The notes: generated by a model from the sequence alone, not told the origin. Counted from the first letter of the stretch, positions 12,190 to 23,406 are shown. The stretch: 64,000 bases of DNA from Vitellaria paradoxa (GCA_019916065.1 CM034237.1:57568590-57632589), one strand, 5' to 3'. A program made the numbers and translations.

Positions 12190-12413
12190 CTAATCTACAG
12201 TTCCTTATTCGTATATTCAAATAATAAAACACAATCCAAGAGTTACTATTATAGTGATCACTTTCTAATCTACAATTCCTTATTCTTATATTCAAATAAT
12301 AGAATACAATCCAAAGGTTGCTATCACAGTGATCACTTTCTAATCTACAATTCCTTATTCTTATATTCAAATAATAAAATACAATCCAAAGGTTACTATC
12401 ACAGTGATCACTA
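12190..12413. repeat. Three-copy 75-bp tandem repeat
   Basis: Copies start at 12190, 12265 and 12340 (exact 75-bp period). Each begins CTAATCTACARTTCCTTATT and ends near GTGATCACTTT; the copies differ at a handful of bases. The minus-strand ORF across it exists only because the 75-bp unit keeps frame. Just downstream, 12418-12438 forms a small palindrome (ATAGCAT...ATGCTAT). Confidence 0.9.
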
Positions 12414-12794
12414 CAACATAGCATGGCATGTTATGCTATAAGGAATATTTAGACACAACGTCACATACAGCATAGCATGTTTAGTGGCAAATCATAAATA
12501 TAACATCTTAAATAAAAAATAGTACGAGCCTAAATTTTAAGAATCACATTTCAAGTCTACACAAATAAAATTAAAAATAAAGAAAAAGAGATAATACATT
12601 ATCCGATTGTACTAGTGGCCTCTAGCTAAGCTTTGAATGACTGTTTCCAACTCTCGAGCGATCGCTTGTGACATGTGATATATAGAAGGTATGAGTTGGA
12701 TAACTTAGTAGTTAGAATGGTGCAATTGTGTACAAGTGTAAATGCTCAATATTACACAAATTAACAAATATCTGTATCCATAAAATATATATAC

Positions 12795-12944
12795 ACAGTA
12801 AAACCTTTATATAATAATAATGTTAGAACCAAACTAATTTTATTACTATAAAGAGATTATAACTTTAAGAGAGATGTGGTTATAAAAATTAATTTTTTAC
12901 TTAAATATTCTTAATAAAAGTTAATAATTAATACAATATACTTC

Positions 12945-12990
<46 letters not shown>

Positions 12991-13539
12991 ACTTATCAAT
13001 TTTTAGGGGTCAATTTTAAGTTTTAAACATTGGAAAAAGAAGGCCAACTAAATATATGTACATAGTCATCTTAAAAGTTTACTCTTTTGTATTACTCTCT
13101 ACTGTTTCTCTCTAAGTATGTAAATTTTATAAAAACATAATTTCTTGCTAAAAAGCTATAAACACACTTAAGAAGGTAGAATTATTTTAAATTCAACAAT
13201 ATGGTTTTTGTGTAGGTAAGTTATTACACACTCGCAAATTTAATGACGTGATATCAACTCTAAACAATAAATCATTGTCCTAGGCAACTTTAGAGAAATA
13301 TTTTATTTCATCTTAAATGTTTATTGTGATATTATATATTTTTGGTCTTGTTGACAATTATTATTATACGAAGGCAAATTTTTTTTTTTTTTTTTTAAGA
13401 TGGGATCTACAAAATTATAACTTATTACAATATGGAGATCATTCCCATATATAACTAGTCTAAGTTGGGATCAAAAATTTTTTTATGACTAAGCGGAGGT
13501 TATAACTATATAGTTATGACTATAGAAAAGTTTTACTGT
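12795..13539. mobile_element. Non-autonomous DNA transposon with inverted ends
   Basis: ACAGTAAAACC at about 12795 is mirrored by GTTTTACTGT ending at about 13539, and the subterminal sequences (TTATATAATAATAATG left; TATAACTATATAG right) are also partly complementary. The TIR resembles a common plant family starting CAGTAAAACCTCTATA. It is about 745 bp, contains a (TA)n tract at 12948-12987 and has no transposase ORF. The flanks give no clean target duplication. Confidence 0.6.
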
Positions 13540-13822
13540 ATATGAACGAGGATGCAATTGACATGGTCATGTAATATTTTCTCTAACATTATTCTAGGAT
13601 GGGCATATTTATGGAAGGGAATGTGATTTGAAGGGCAAAATACATGATTTCATAAATGACATTTGAAATAATCTTAACTATACATGTATTCGCTATTAGG
13701 TGAGCAGTTCTCTATATAAATAATAAAGTCGTCTCGTAGCCTAATTATATGCTCAAAATTTTTTGTTGCCATAATGAATGCAACATTGGAAGAGTGAGTA
13801 ATAAAACCACGTAACTGCAAGT

Positions 13823-14640
13823 ATGCTTCAGCCACCCACTTTCAGAATTCATACTGCAAACATCTTCCTGACGTGGTCAAGTAGTCTAATACCAGAAGAG
13901 ACGGTTATGCAGTTTTCGAAGATCCTCCATAAGAATCCTTCCATGTATGTAAAGGTTGTGTCGGAGAACCACGCTGAGGGCAGGCTACACCTACATGCAC
14001 CTACATAGTTCGACAAACAAATTTCCATTCAAAACCAACGCAAATGGGACATCAACGATGGTGACGAGTATCATCCCAACACACAAAATGACAAAGGATT
14101 CGAAGGCTTCTAAGACTATACATCCAACGGTGTTGATTTCTATGAGTGGAGTACATTCCGACCCTTGCATGCATCCAAACATACAGACAAAAATCAGGTA
14201 TAAGAAAGGATACTAAGTGAATCAACATCGCACAATGATTTCTTTTCACGAGAGTGTACTGAAGAATTGTTCACATATGCATAACACATATTGAACCAAG
14301 TGTGTGCGGCCGAATGAATAACCACGGTACGTATTAATATGCACAAGCTTCCTTTATTTTATGCAAGAATTACCAGACCGACCCATGAGCGTAATAGAAG
14401 ACCCATCACGTATTTGGGAAGAGTCAATGAGCTCGTTTGATTGTGAAAGACAATTAGTTAAGTGGATAGATGAATTTTAACGCTTACTCTGAAGATGTCA
14501 GATACAAAAGCATAGATGATGTTCAATTCAAACATCAAATCCAAGTGAAAGAATTACTGGGCAATCAACACAACTATACCGTTAATGTCAAACACGATAA
14601 GCCCAAGCAAATAAGAGATGGCATCCTGAACGCATCCAAA
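13823..14640 (+). pseudogene. Decayed geminivirus-like Rep (endogenous viral relic)
   Basis: From the ATG at 13823 the reading frame gives a sequence typical of geminivirus replication initiators: a motif I-like FLTW near residue 15 and a motif II HLHA near residue 56. The same frame, interrupted by stops at 14006, 14111 and 14201, continues with the HPN block and the YEW-type segment near motif III, where the tyrosine is present but the usual lysine is not. A second segment at about 14355-14480 is in another frame and a third at 14490-14640 in yet another. The third matches the helicase part around Walker B (IDDV) and the block after it. The Walker A region is absent, presumably deleted. Stops, frameshifts and the deletion make it non-functional. 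No coat protein or other viral gene was recognised. A TATA-like TATATAAA lies at 13713-13720. A genomovirus-type Rep is a less likely alternative. Identified from remembered family motifs without a search. Confidence 0.8.
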
Positions 14641-16340
14641 TAGTGCGATTAAAAACAATTCCAAAGTATAAGGGGCTATAGCGTAGTTTGACTCGGTGAG
14701 TTTGAGATCTAATTTACATGAAACAGATGATCGAGTAATTAATTTCACACCTAATTCTAGTCGTTGCTTATTTTTTAGTAAAATATATTTTATTAACTAA
14801 GGGTAAAAATGTTGCAATAATTAAATTTTGTGTTTAGTTTTAAAAATAATTAAGGTTCTAAACAATAAAGCTAGGTAATAAAATAAGTAAAATAATAATT
14901 TAAATGAAGCAATAAAAAATGATAATTAATTTGAATTATACAAATTAAGATAATTGATATGAATATTCTCGGTTTTAACTATTCAGTTTAATAAAATTTA
15001 AAAATTCTAACGTTAAAGAATAACTCTGTAAAATTTAGTTTTAAATTTTAATTAAGAAAGTTTTAATCGACTGAGATTACAGTGATTTCAATAAAATATA
15101 ATCAATCTTAATAATTTTCAAATGTCTTAAAAACAAGAAATTGTTTTATCAGATATAGTAACAATTCATGTGTTGGTTGCTAGTAAAACTAGCGTCGATC
15201 CCATTTATATGCATAAACCACCTCTTAGGGGGAGTGTCAATGCATGCCCAGCGTAAATATTATCTTTTCATTGAATTATCAGCAATTGAGATATATCAAA
15301 CAAGATTATAGACGAAATGCTCAATAATAACAAGCGTTTTGAGCTCTTAAGATAGGAATTTCACAAACTAATGCAGAATAAATTGCATAAAACTAATTGC
15401 ACATAAAGTAAATGTTTGAAATTTTAGATTTTTATTTTATGAAAATGGAATTTTCAACACAATTTTATTTATTTGGAATTTACCATAAAAATTCATGGAT
15501 TTGGTTTTTTATGTTTTTAAATTTCTCCTTTTTTTAGTTTTTTTTTTCTTTTTTAGCATTTTAAAATTTGGACTTGCAGAAGTGGAATTTTCATACGAGC
15601 GCTTGGTTCGAAAACATTTTACTTTTGAAATCGATTGATTTTAAAGTAAAAAATAAAGTTAAATTAATTGGGTTTGATTTAATAAATAAAAATTTATATT
15701 TAAAATACATGTTTGAATTCAACAACTAATTTGAAATTCACGCTTTTGAAACTTGAACAGAAATTTTAATTGGATTTGAGCAAAATACCAAATATGCACA
15801 CGATATATATATATATATATATTATTTTTTTATAAGAAAAAATTAATTAGAAATACCATAATCAATTTAATAATAATTAATTCGTGACTCAAAGAGCAGA
15901 TTTGAGTCAAAGGGAGCGTGAGAATAAAATGAAATTAATACAATCTTTTGAAAAAATCGTCATTTTAATAATTGAAGAAAGTTTTTATGAAATAATCTCA
16001 AATACTTTGTAAAAGTCTTATAGTTTTATGTAATTTACCCATATTACCAGAACACATAACATTCGGTACTATGTAATATTTTAAGAAGAATCCAGCATTC
16101 AATCCTAGTTGATTACTTACCGAGGTACGTCTAATCAGATGGTTCAAAGTATAAAATAGAAGTGCTCGTGGTTCTTGGAAATCAAACCTCTAGGGTTTTG
16201 GAATCAGAATTGGATCTCAGTCGATCTTGCAGCGAGAAGATTGAAGAAGCAGTTGTCGGATTGATTTAGATGGCTTTGAAGGCGGTGCACTGATGTCACT
16301 GATCTGGATTGTCATTCGTCATCTCGCCGAGATCGAAGCA
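14641..16340. other. AT-rich intergenic DNA and GID8 upstream region
   Basis: 14750-16000 is strongly AT-rich with a (TA)n tract at 15805-15821 and no recognisable gene. About 16140-16340 is GC-richer and probably GID8 promoter and 5'UTR, with a reversed telo box TAGGGTTT at 16191-16198. Confidence 0.6.
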
Positions 16341-19300
16341 ATGGTAAACCCAGATAGCCCTTTCTTATCCTCATTTCGAATTTGTCGGTTCAACTAATTC
16401 TTGATCATTTTTTTCACTAAATTGTTATGTTTAACTAGTCGTACGGATCTGGGAGGTGTGTTTGGTGGTTATTCACTGCAATTGATTCGTATTAGCTTCT
16501 AGTATTTTTTTTTTTTGTTTGGGGGGGGGGGGGGGGAGGGGGGGAAGAAGATGTATTGGTTCTGTGCCAGTGCTTAATCACACAGATACAACATATGTGT
16601 ATGTGGGCAGACATTGTACATGTATAAAACTCAAGGAAATGTTGCATTTGTTGCCAATTCAGATTGTTATGTTAGTAGTTTTAGTATCCTGTGTATGTGT
16701 TTCCAATAGGGTAATCACAGGAATTCAAAATTTTAGTCAAAACCATAGGCCACCGCAGAAAATGGGACCGGTCCTGGTAGCAATTGTCCCCCCCCCCTTT
16801 TTTTTTTTTAATTTGTGGGTGGGTGGTGGGGATAATTGAATTTGGCTACAATGGCCACATTCAAACCTTGTGCAGAAGATCATGTATGAGACATTGATTG
16901 TGGACAACGTTCTCTTGGTAATGTTTGACATGGAAATGCAACTCGGTCTAAGTATTCTTTACTGCAGGCTACTTCGAAAAAAGTGATTACAAGGGATGAG
17001 TGGGAGAAAAAGCTCAATGATGTAAAGATTAGGAAAGAAGATATGAATAAATTGGTGATGAACTTCCTTGTAACTGAGGGTTATGTTGATGCTGCTGAAA
17101 AGTTTAGAATGGAATCTGGAACTGAACGTATCCTTTTGCTTCTCCCAGTAGATTTACTTATTTTTCGTTTGCCCATTCTGATATCTGTGTGTTGATAGTA
17201 CCAATCATTTGCTATTATGCTTCATTTCGGATATGTGGTAGTCCTTACAGATGAATAGCAGACATTGATCTTGGAACAATAACAGATCGCATGGCGGTTA
17301 AGAAGGCTGTGCAATGTGGGAATGTTGAGGACGCAATTGAAAAAGTTAATGATTTGAATCCCGAGGTAGGATAATAATCTTTCTGTTACTTATTACTCTT
17401 TCCAGGAGGCACATATTTTGTGACTGTCAGTTGCTAAATGTGGATACTTATTTTCATATGCAGATTCTGGATACAAATCCTCAACTGTTTTTCCATCTCC
17501 AGCAGCAAAGGTTGATAGAGTTAATTCGGAATGGAAAAGTAGAAGAGGCTTTGGAGTTTGCTCAGGAGGAGCTTGCGCCAAGGGGAGAGGAAAATGTACT
17601 TATCATTTTATTCGTTTACTATTTTCGCGCCTCACTCTGACTAATGTGCTAATTTTGGTATGTATGCTTTAATTGGAATCATATGCAGCAAACTTTTTTG
17701 GAAGAGTTGGAGAGGACTGTATCATTGCTGGCTTTTGAAGATGTCAAAAACTGTCCTGTTGGGGATCTTCTAGACATATCACAGCGTTTGAAGACGGCAA
17801 GCGAGGTGAATGCAGCCATCCTTACAAGCCAGAGTCATGAAAAAGGTAATTAATTTTTATCCAATATGAAATTTCAAGCATACACAGCTGCTCAAGGATA
17901 TCATTATAATCACTATTTGGATGGTTTTTAAACTGCTAGTTTGACTGGATTTATTTATAACCGCAATTTAACCATTTCGTTAAAAAAATTAAATAATATT
18001 TTTCACTGTTTCTTTACTTTGTCTTGCTAGGAGTCTCTCTAAATATAATCTCTTACCTGTTTTAATTCTCTCTCCACTGGTTCCTTATGAAAATCACATG
18101 GGAGCACTTTCAATTTGCCATCAAGACCAGAAACTTACAAATTGTTTAAAACAAGAAATAAAAAATAGTAGGGTAAATTACACTTTGCACCCTCACATTC
18201 TATACTAAATCTCACTTCAAGACCTACACTTTTAGTTGTAACAGTTAAGTATTAACACTTGTATTTTGTCGCAATATATACATTTTCTAAACTTTTATTC
18301 GAGAATATTCCATTAATTGGCCAGATGCCCTAATTTTTAAGGCATAAGAGAATAAAAACAATTATTTTCTTCCATATTTCCAAGGGTGGCCATAGGCTTG
18401 AATTCCTAAGCTTGGCTCACCCATTTTTTTAAGGTTTGCAAAAAATTTTGAACCTGTTTACCTAAAGGGGTCGGGCTTGGGATTGCAAAATTGGGCATGA
18501 CCTTGGACCGACCCGATTTAATTAAAAAGCATATAATTTTAGTATTTTATGTATTTATATATTATTTTATTTATATTTTCTTATAAAAGCGCAAAATTTT
18601 TAATCCCGGCTCAATGACTATTAAAATATTATTAAGCCCACCTTGCTTGAGCCCATGTCCACTTAATTCTATCATAACACTCACTTGTATATATAATTTG
18701 ATAATTCATATGTTCAAAATTTGAGGGATTATTTGATAAAATACTTGCTTGTAATCCTCCACATAAAGTGGACACAGACTCTTTTGACTGGAATATGAAA
18801 TAGAACATGTGATTTTATAATTTTACCTGTAAAAAATGGCCACCTGAAAAATTCCAAACAGAAGTTCATAGAATGTCTACATTGTAACAAATTAGAAGTA
18901 GATGGGCATAAATGTTATCATTGAAAGTGTAGGCCCTGGAACAAGAGTGTAAAATGTAAGGATGCAAAGTGTGATTTAGCCAAAACATTAATTCGATCAA
19001 GTTAGATGGCTAACCCAACATTTTCCAACAGAAATGAAAAAAAAAAAAGAAAGGAATATCTTCCTCTAAATTAGCTAGACACTTAAGTAGTTCAAAATTA
19101 AGAACTATTTTGCTGTACAAGCTTATAGAATTAAGGATGAATTTTGCAATAGTACTTCTCAGGCTGACCTCGTAGGCTGAATTTTCTACTTTGTGCAGTT
19201 TTTATTTGAATGGTATGATTCTCATGTGTGGAGTTAGTAGTAGAATGATTCTAAGCTTCAAGCAAAATTGTTTCACCCTTCTACATTGTAAATGGCTCTG

Positions 19301-19791
19301 CTTTTTATTAAATGAATGGTAAATTTATCATCTAATTTATTAATTAAGTTGAATGATTCAAGCTTCAAGCAAAATTGTTTCACCCTTCTACATTTTGAAT
19401 GGAGAACAGTAAATTTACCATCTGATTTATTAATTAAGTTCATTCAGTTCAAAATATGTAAATTTATGTAAGCATCAATTGAAGTATTTGCATTGCAGTG
19501 CCTTTTCTTGCCAAGTTAATATATACTCTGTCTTATTTTTTTTTTTTTTTTTTTTTGGATGGGTATTGCTAGTTTTGACTGATCCAACTGTCTGGGATAA
19601 TTTTTTGTCTAATTTTGTTGAGTGTTAGCACTGAAGGTTTATAATGTATCCTAATGAATTGAACCACAGATCCAAAGCTTCCAAGCTTGTTAAAGATGCT
19701 GATATGGGCCCAGAACCAACTCGATGAGAAAGCTGCTTATCCTCGCGTGAACGACTTAGCTACTGCGACGCTTGAAGATCCAGTTGTTTGA
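16341..19791 (+). CDS. GID8: GID8 homologue, LisH-CTLH-CRA subunit of the GID/CTLH E3 ligase
   Basis: Six coding exons: 16341-16343, 16968-17127, 17259-17365, 17464-17595, 17689-17845, 19670-19791. All introns are GT-AG and the joined frame encodes 226 aa, the length I recall for the Arabidopsis homologue. The start codon alone forms the coding part of exon 1; exon 2 continues [16 protein letters not shown] LisH motif lies at about residues 20-50, CTLH at about 56-115 ([20 protein letters not shown]), then a CRA region to the end. GID8 is a core scaffold of the GID/CTLH RING ubiquitin ligase, linking RanBPM-type and RING subunits. The acceptor of exon 3 is TAG|CAGACATTG at 17258, chosen over the CAG at 17250 because it keeps the conserved PDID segment. 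Intron 5 is 1.8 kb and holds inserted repeats. Confidence 0.95.
16507..16546 (+). repeat. T-run followed by G-run in GID8 intron 1
   Basis: A run of T is followed by a long run of G broken by single bases. A C-run followed by a T-run occurs at 16788-16810 in the same intron. The glycine-rich ORF here is a by-product of the G-run. See the finding on recurrent homopolymer junctions. Confidence 0.8.
18171..18981. mobile_element. About 810-bp element with long TIRs (Mutator-like MITE) in GID8 intron 5
   Basis: The left end GGGTAAATTACACTTTGCA at 18171 is mirrored at the right end by the complement of TGCAAAGTGTGATTTAGCC (18963-18981). Similarity continues inward for about 80 bp, including CCTACACTTT on the left and its inverted copy on the right. 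No transposase ORF is visible. TIRs of this length suggest a Mutator-like or fold-back element. A clear target duplication was not found. Confidence 0.7.
19243..19440. repeat. Imperfect tandem duplication in GID8 intron 5
   Basis: 19243-19350 and 19351-19440 share GAATGATTCTAAGCTTCAAGC-type starts, TTGTTTCACCCTTCTACATT and the ending TTATTAATTAAGTT. The second copy is about 18 bp shorter. Non-coding. Confidence 0.8.
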
Positions 19792-21449
19792 AAGGTGACA
19801 AGCTGTTTGTGTGTACGATCTTGGTTTGCCCTTCTCAGTGCAGATTGATTAGAATTGGACGGAATCGACCCAAGGGAGTGAGAAATTCATGTACTCTTAT
19901 TTCAGAAGGTCTGTAGTCTAGGTAGGTAAGTCAATCTTGAATGCCATTTCATTAAGATTTGGGGTGTGTCAACATGATATTTTCCTCTGAAAAGCTGTTC
20001 TGTGGCCTGAAGTTGCTGTACAGATGATTGCCTATACTATTCATCTTTTTCAATTCATTGTTCATTTTCTTAGAAATCAATATACATGCTCTAGTTGATC
20101 TTAATTGCGTCTAGTTCTTAGGACATTTCTCGGTGCAATGGCAAAGCCGTAGGCTGACTAGCTTGCGGAAGGGTATTTGAGTTTAAGATCAGTCACTTTT
20201 ATGCTAATAATTCAATGTTTGGTCTATCCAGTTTGCCCTTCCAGCTTCAGTGACAGTCTTCCTGACTGTGGAGCTGCTTTGGCACGAGAAACAAATTGAT
20301 GATTATTTGCCTTGGGAGTTTGGTCTTCCTCCCTTTTCCTCTCCCAAACTTCTTATTTAGTGTTAAGCTTCTCGATGGTGATCTAGTACCACTTACTAAG
20401 GGCTATAAATGAATCAAGAGTTGTAGATTGTTCAATTTTAAAATGAGTTAGTAGTTGTGGATTGTTCAATTTTAAAAAATGAGTTCCAACTTTGGATTGC
20501 TTATCTATCAAGCCAAGCTTATTTGTTGATCACGAGCTCAGTTTAACGAGTGGGGGTTGTTGGTTTTATTGGTTTGGGGTATATTCTAATAATGAGATAG
20601 TAGTTGACACTCTAAAATCGTACTAGAGTAGGCAAATGTTTTTATTTCAAACTTTACCACCATCTAAAAAAATTAGTAGTCTCACGTATTTGTTATTCTA
20701 GAAAAAGTCGATTTCACGACACACGAGGTGGTGTGTTAAGAGAAAGTAAGTCCATATAAATAATAAAATTGCTCCTCCTTAATATTTTAGGTAAGATCAG
20801 TAGTTGACACTTCAGCAACAACAAACAAATCTAAGTGTATTTTAACAGGATGGACATGATTAGAAGAGCTCGAGTGTTGACTATTCAAACAAAAAGAAGA
20901 GCTCGAGTGTTCGGTTTGTTTTCTGACCTTGCTTTACTGTTAGCAGAAACAGTAGTTACTTCAATGAAGAGAGAGAGGACATCCGTGTTTCTGAGTTACC
21001 CATGGCTATAGTTGTCAACTTCTGTGAATTTTCATTACACTTGTCTTCTTCTAGTTTCATTTCTCAGTCAGCTCCCTTTCCATTCCATTCTCTCTGGTTC
21101 ACTGTCTGCTCATTTGTACGCTTCTTTGTTGCTCATTTTGTAAGGGTTCCTATTCGTTTTTTTGGTCAATTTAAGGCAATTTTAGCTTGCCTTAGGAAAG
21201 ATTGTTTTCATGTGAGATTTAGGACTGTCAAATGTAAGCAGTCACCCTAAAGGAAAATTTTCCAAAATAAGACATGAATTTGACTCTCTAGATGAAAGGA
21301 GGGGGGGGGGAACACATGCATTCTGATGAAATGAAACTTTTGAAAGAAAAACAGATCATATCTAGCATAGTTATAGAACAACATTCTTCCCCATCACAAA
21401 CTAAATTTCATTCAGAGCAAATATATATATATATATATATATGATATCT
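19792..21449. other. GID8 3' flank; possible SINE remnant; no gene
   Basis: Likely GID8 3'UTR for a few hundred bp. At about 20130-20195 a GGTGCAATGGCAAAGCC stretch resembles the A-box region of some plant tRNA-derived SINEs, but no tail or target duplication is visible. At about 20411-20485 a GTTGT-GATTGTTCAATTTTAAAA unit is present twice. An ORF at 21002-21250 has no recognisable content. Confidence 0.4.
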
Positions 21450-21722
21450 CTAGGGAATTTCTACCCAAACAAGGAATACCCAGCAGACCCTGGTTAATTC
21501 CGGGAAATCCTGAAACTTAGTCTTGCGTAGTGCACTTGCTTCCTTTTCCAAATTGCCATATCCATCGTCGAAGTTGAGAGCATAGCTCAGTGGGTCATAC
21601 CGAAACTTGAACTGCTGCTTGTTTCCGTTCTTCTTCTTCCTCCTCACTGCTGCTCTGAGTCTCCAGAAAAGGCTCCTGCATTGCTTCTTGCTGTAGCTAT
21701 TAAGACTTTCCACCAAACCCAT
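21450..21722 (-). CDS. Small basic plant protein of unknown function (90 aa)
   Basis: A single uninterrupted ORF of 90 aa. The start at 21722 gives MGLVESLNSYSKKQCRSLFWR and a very basic RRKKKNGNKQ stretch (residues 28-37). QFKFRYDPLSYALNFDDG follows, then FQDFPELTR and a hydrophobic end CWVFLVWVEIP. The RYDPLSYALNFDDG block is what I remember of a conserved but unnamed land-plant family of short proteins, so I regard this as a real gene. The function is unknown to me. There is no signal peptide; the basic patch could serve nuclear or membrane targeting, but that is a guess. A GA-rich tract about 80-100 bp upstream (21800-21824) may lie in the 5'UTR. A spliced 5' leader cannot be excluded. 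Confidence 0.7.
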   Translation of the reverse strand: MGLVESLNSYSKKQCRSLFWRLRAAVRRKKKNGNKQQFKFRYDPLSYALNFDDGYGNLEKEASALRKTKFQDFPELTRVCWVFLVWVEIP

Positions 21723-22039
21723 ATTGGCTTTACTCTATGTAATGTGTGTAAGCACTCAAAATCTGGAAAACCAGTTTGAGTGCTCTGTAATGAGAGTAGA
21801 TAGAGAGAGAGAGAGAGAGAGAGTGGTCTTAAAAGATGAGTAGAATGGCTTTGCTGCGAGTTGAAATGTAGAATTGAAAAATCAAGCAGCAAAAGGAATT
21901 CGAACCTTTTGCTCTTGCATTGGGATACTCAAATTCCCTGATCTGGGGCGAGAGAGAGAGAGAGAGAGCGTGTTGGGCAGAGTGCCTCTGGAAGGTCCTA
22001 TCACTGTCACAATGAGTGTGCATATATGCAAAGCTGATG

Positions 22040-22565
22040 TCATGTACGAGCTTGGTTGGTAAAAGTTTTGTTAAAAAATATATTAAAAAAATAAAAATTA
22101 GATGTAAAAGTGGTATGTGATAAATTTGATTCAAATAAAAGGAAAGTGTAAAAAGTTAGTAAAATTTAGTGAGTTTCGATTAGTTTTGTCCAACCAAACA
22201 CACATAAGAAGGCCGATTATATACACCACATGTATGCATATATGGATGCATTTTGAGGAGCATATATATATTGGTTGTTCTGTGTTGATACGGACGCTCA
22301 AGAGTGATGTTGTCTGATGCATGTATGCAAAGTAGATAGAACAGCTTGAAATATGAAAGCAATTTCTATTGTGTAAACATTTTTTTTATATATATATATA
22401 AGTTTTGACTCTTGATATTTAGAGAGGGTGTTTGATTGGTTAAAAAGTATAGCAAAATTATAAAGATTTGATGAAAAGGAACATGACATAATTTAGTTGA
22501 AAGAAAGTATAAAAAAATTAGTAAAAATTAATAAATTTTATTTAATTTTGTTCAACTAAAGAACC
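22040..22565. repeat. Two copies of a short MITE family
   Basis: About 22045-22203 starts near TTGGTTGGTAAAAG and ends CCAACCAAACACAC. About 22428-22562 starts GTGTTTGATTGGTTAAAA and ends TTGTTCAACTAAAG. Both share internal AGTAAAAATTARTRARTTTT-like sequence. Related copies lie at about 32562-32695 and 34385-34490. They are about 140-160 bp, AT-rich and non-coding. Confidence 0.6.
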
Positions 22566-23270
22566 TGAAAGTTTAGCCAGTATAACCCACTCAATTTTTT
22601 CTTAACGTGAAATTATGTTTTTGGGTATAACTTCAGTTCTGTTATTTGGCAACGTGCATTGAAATTCTTGTCTATGAATCTTCAGTATGATCAATCAAAC
22701 CGTAGTACTATAGATCCTTTTGAATTCCTTCTGACTTTTCAACTAGCTCGGCCCCCCACCCAAAAAAATAAAAAAATTGAAAAAGATCCTCAACTGCGTT
22801 CTTCACGCCCACATTTGTCTGCGCAAAAAACAAACCCATTTTTAAGTATTCTAAACGAGTCGGGTTTGAATTTATAATTTATATTAATTTATGTTTATAT
22901 TTAAATTATTTAAAATTTAAGGAATATATTAAATAATTTATTTACTTCAAAACAATATTATATTATATCAATTTTGAGTTATTATTTTATGCCGTGCCAG
23001 ATTCTTATTTATTTATTTTGTTTGATAATTATGGTACGTGTCAATTGAGTCGGAGTTTAATATTACCATTCCATCCATTTGTCTCACTTCTCTTTTGCTT
23101 AAGCGGTTGAGCCAATGTTGTCGATCATTGTGCGCTAGTAACACTACCACCGTGCGTAGTTAAATATTGATGGCGGGTCGGGTCCTATTGATAGGGTAGT
23201 GCAATACCATAAAATCTTTAAATCGAGCATTAGATACAATACTAACACTTTGATCTCTTTTAACAACCAA

Positions 23271-23406
23271 AGAATATGGAGGTTTTGAGCGAGGTTGTAG
23301 CTCGAGTGGGAGAGCATCATTACCGGTCCGCTCATTGTTCGGGTTCGAGGCTAGGTTTTCTCTTCCCTCTTACCTATCAAACAAAAAAAAAGAATATTGA
23401 GGTTTT
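23271..23406 (+). mobile_element. tRNA-derived SINE with target-site duplication
   Basis: The element 23287-23390 has an A-box-like TGTAGCTCGAGTGGGAGAGC and a B-box-like GGTTCGAGGC about 30 bp apart, ending CCTATCAAAC plus an A-run. It is flanked by 16-bp repeats AGAATATGGAGGTTTT (23271-23286) and AGAATATTGAGGTTTT (23391-23406), one mismatch. It cannot fold as a true tRNA because the acceptor arms do not pair. A relative is at 35001-35130. Confidence 0.8.

Noticed and set aside
12104..12424. Minus-strand ORF with three repeated peptide units
   Set aside because: The repetition comes from the 75-bp tandem DNA repeat, whose length is divisible by three; no known protein and no start context.
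16519..16839. ORF starting with glycine repeats
   Set aside because: It begins in a G-run inside GID8 intron 1 and has no conserved content.
23287..23390. Possible tRNA gene
   Set aside because: A and B box-like sequences are present but the acceptor and anticodon arms do not pair, and an A-tail plus flanking duplication fits a SINE.
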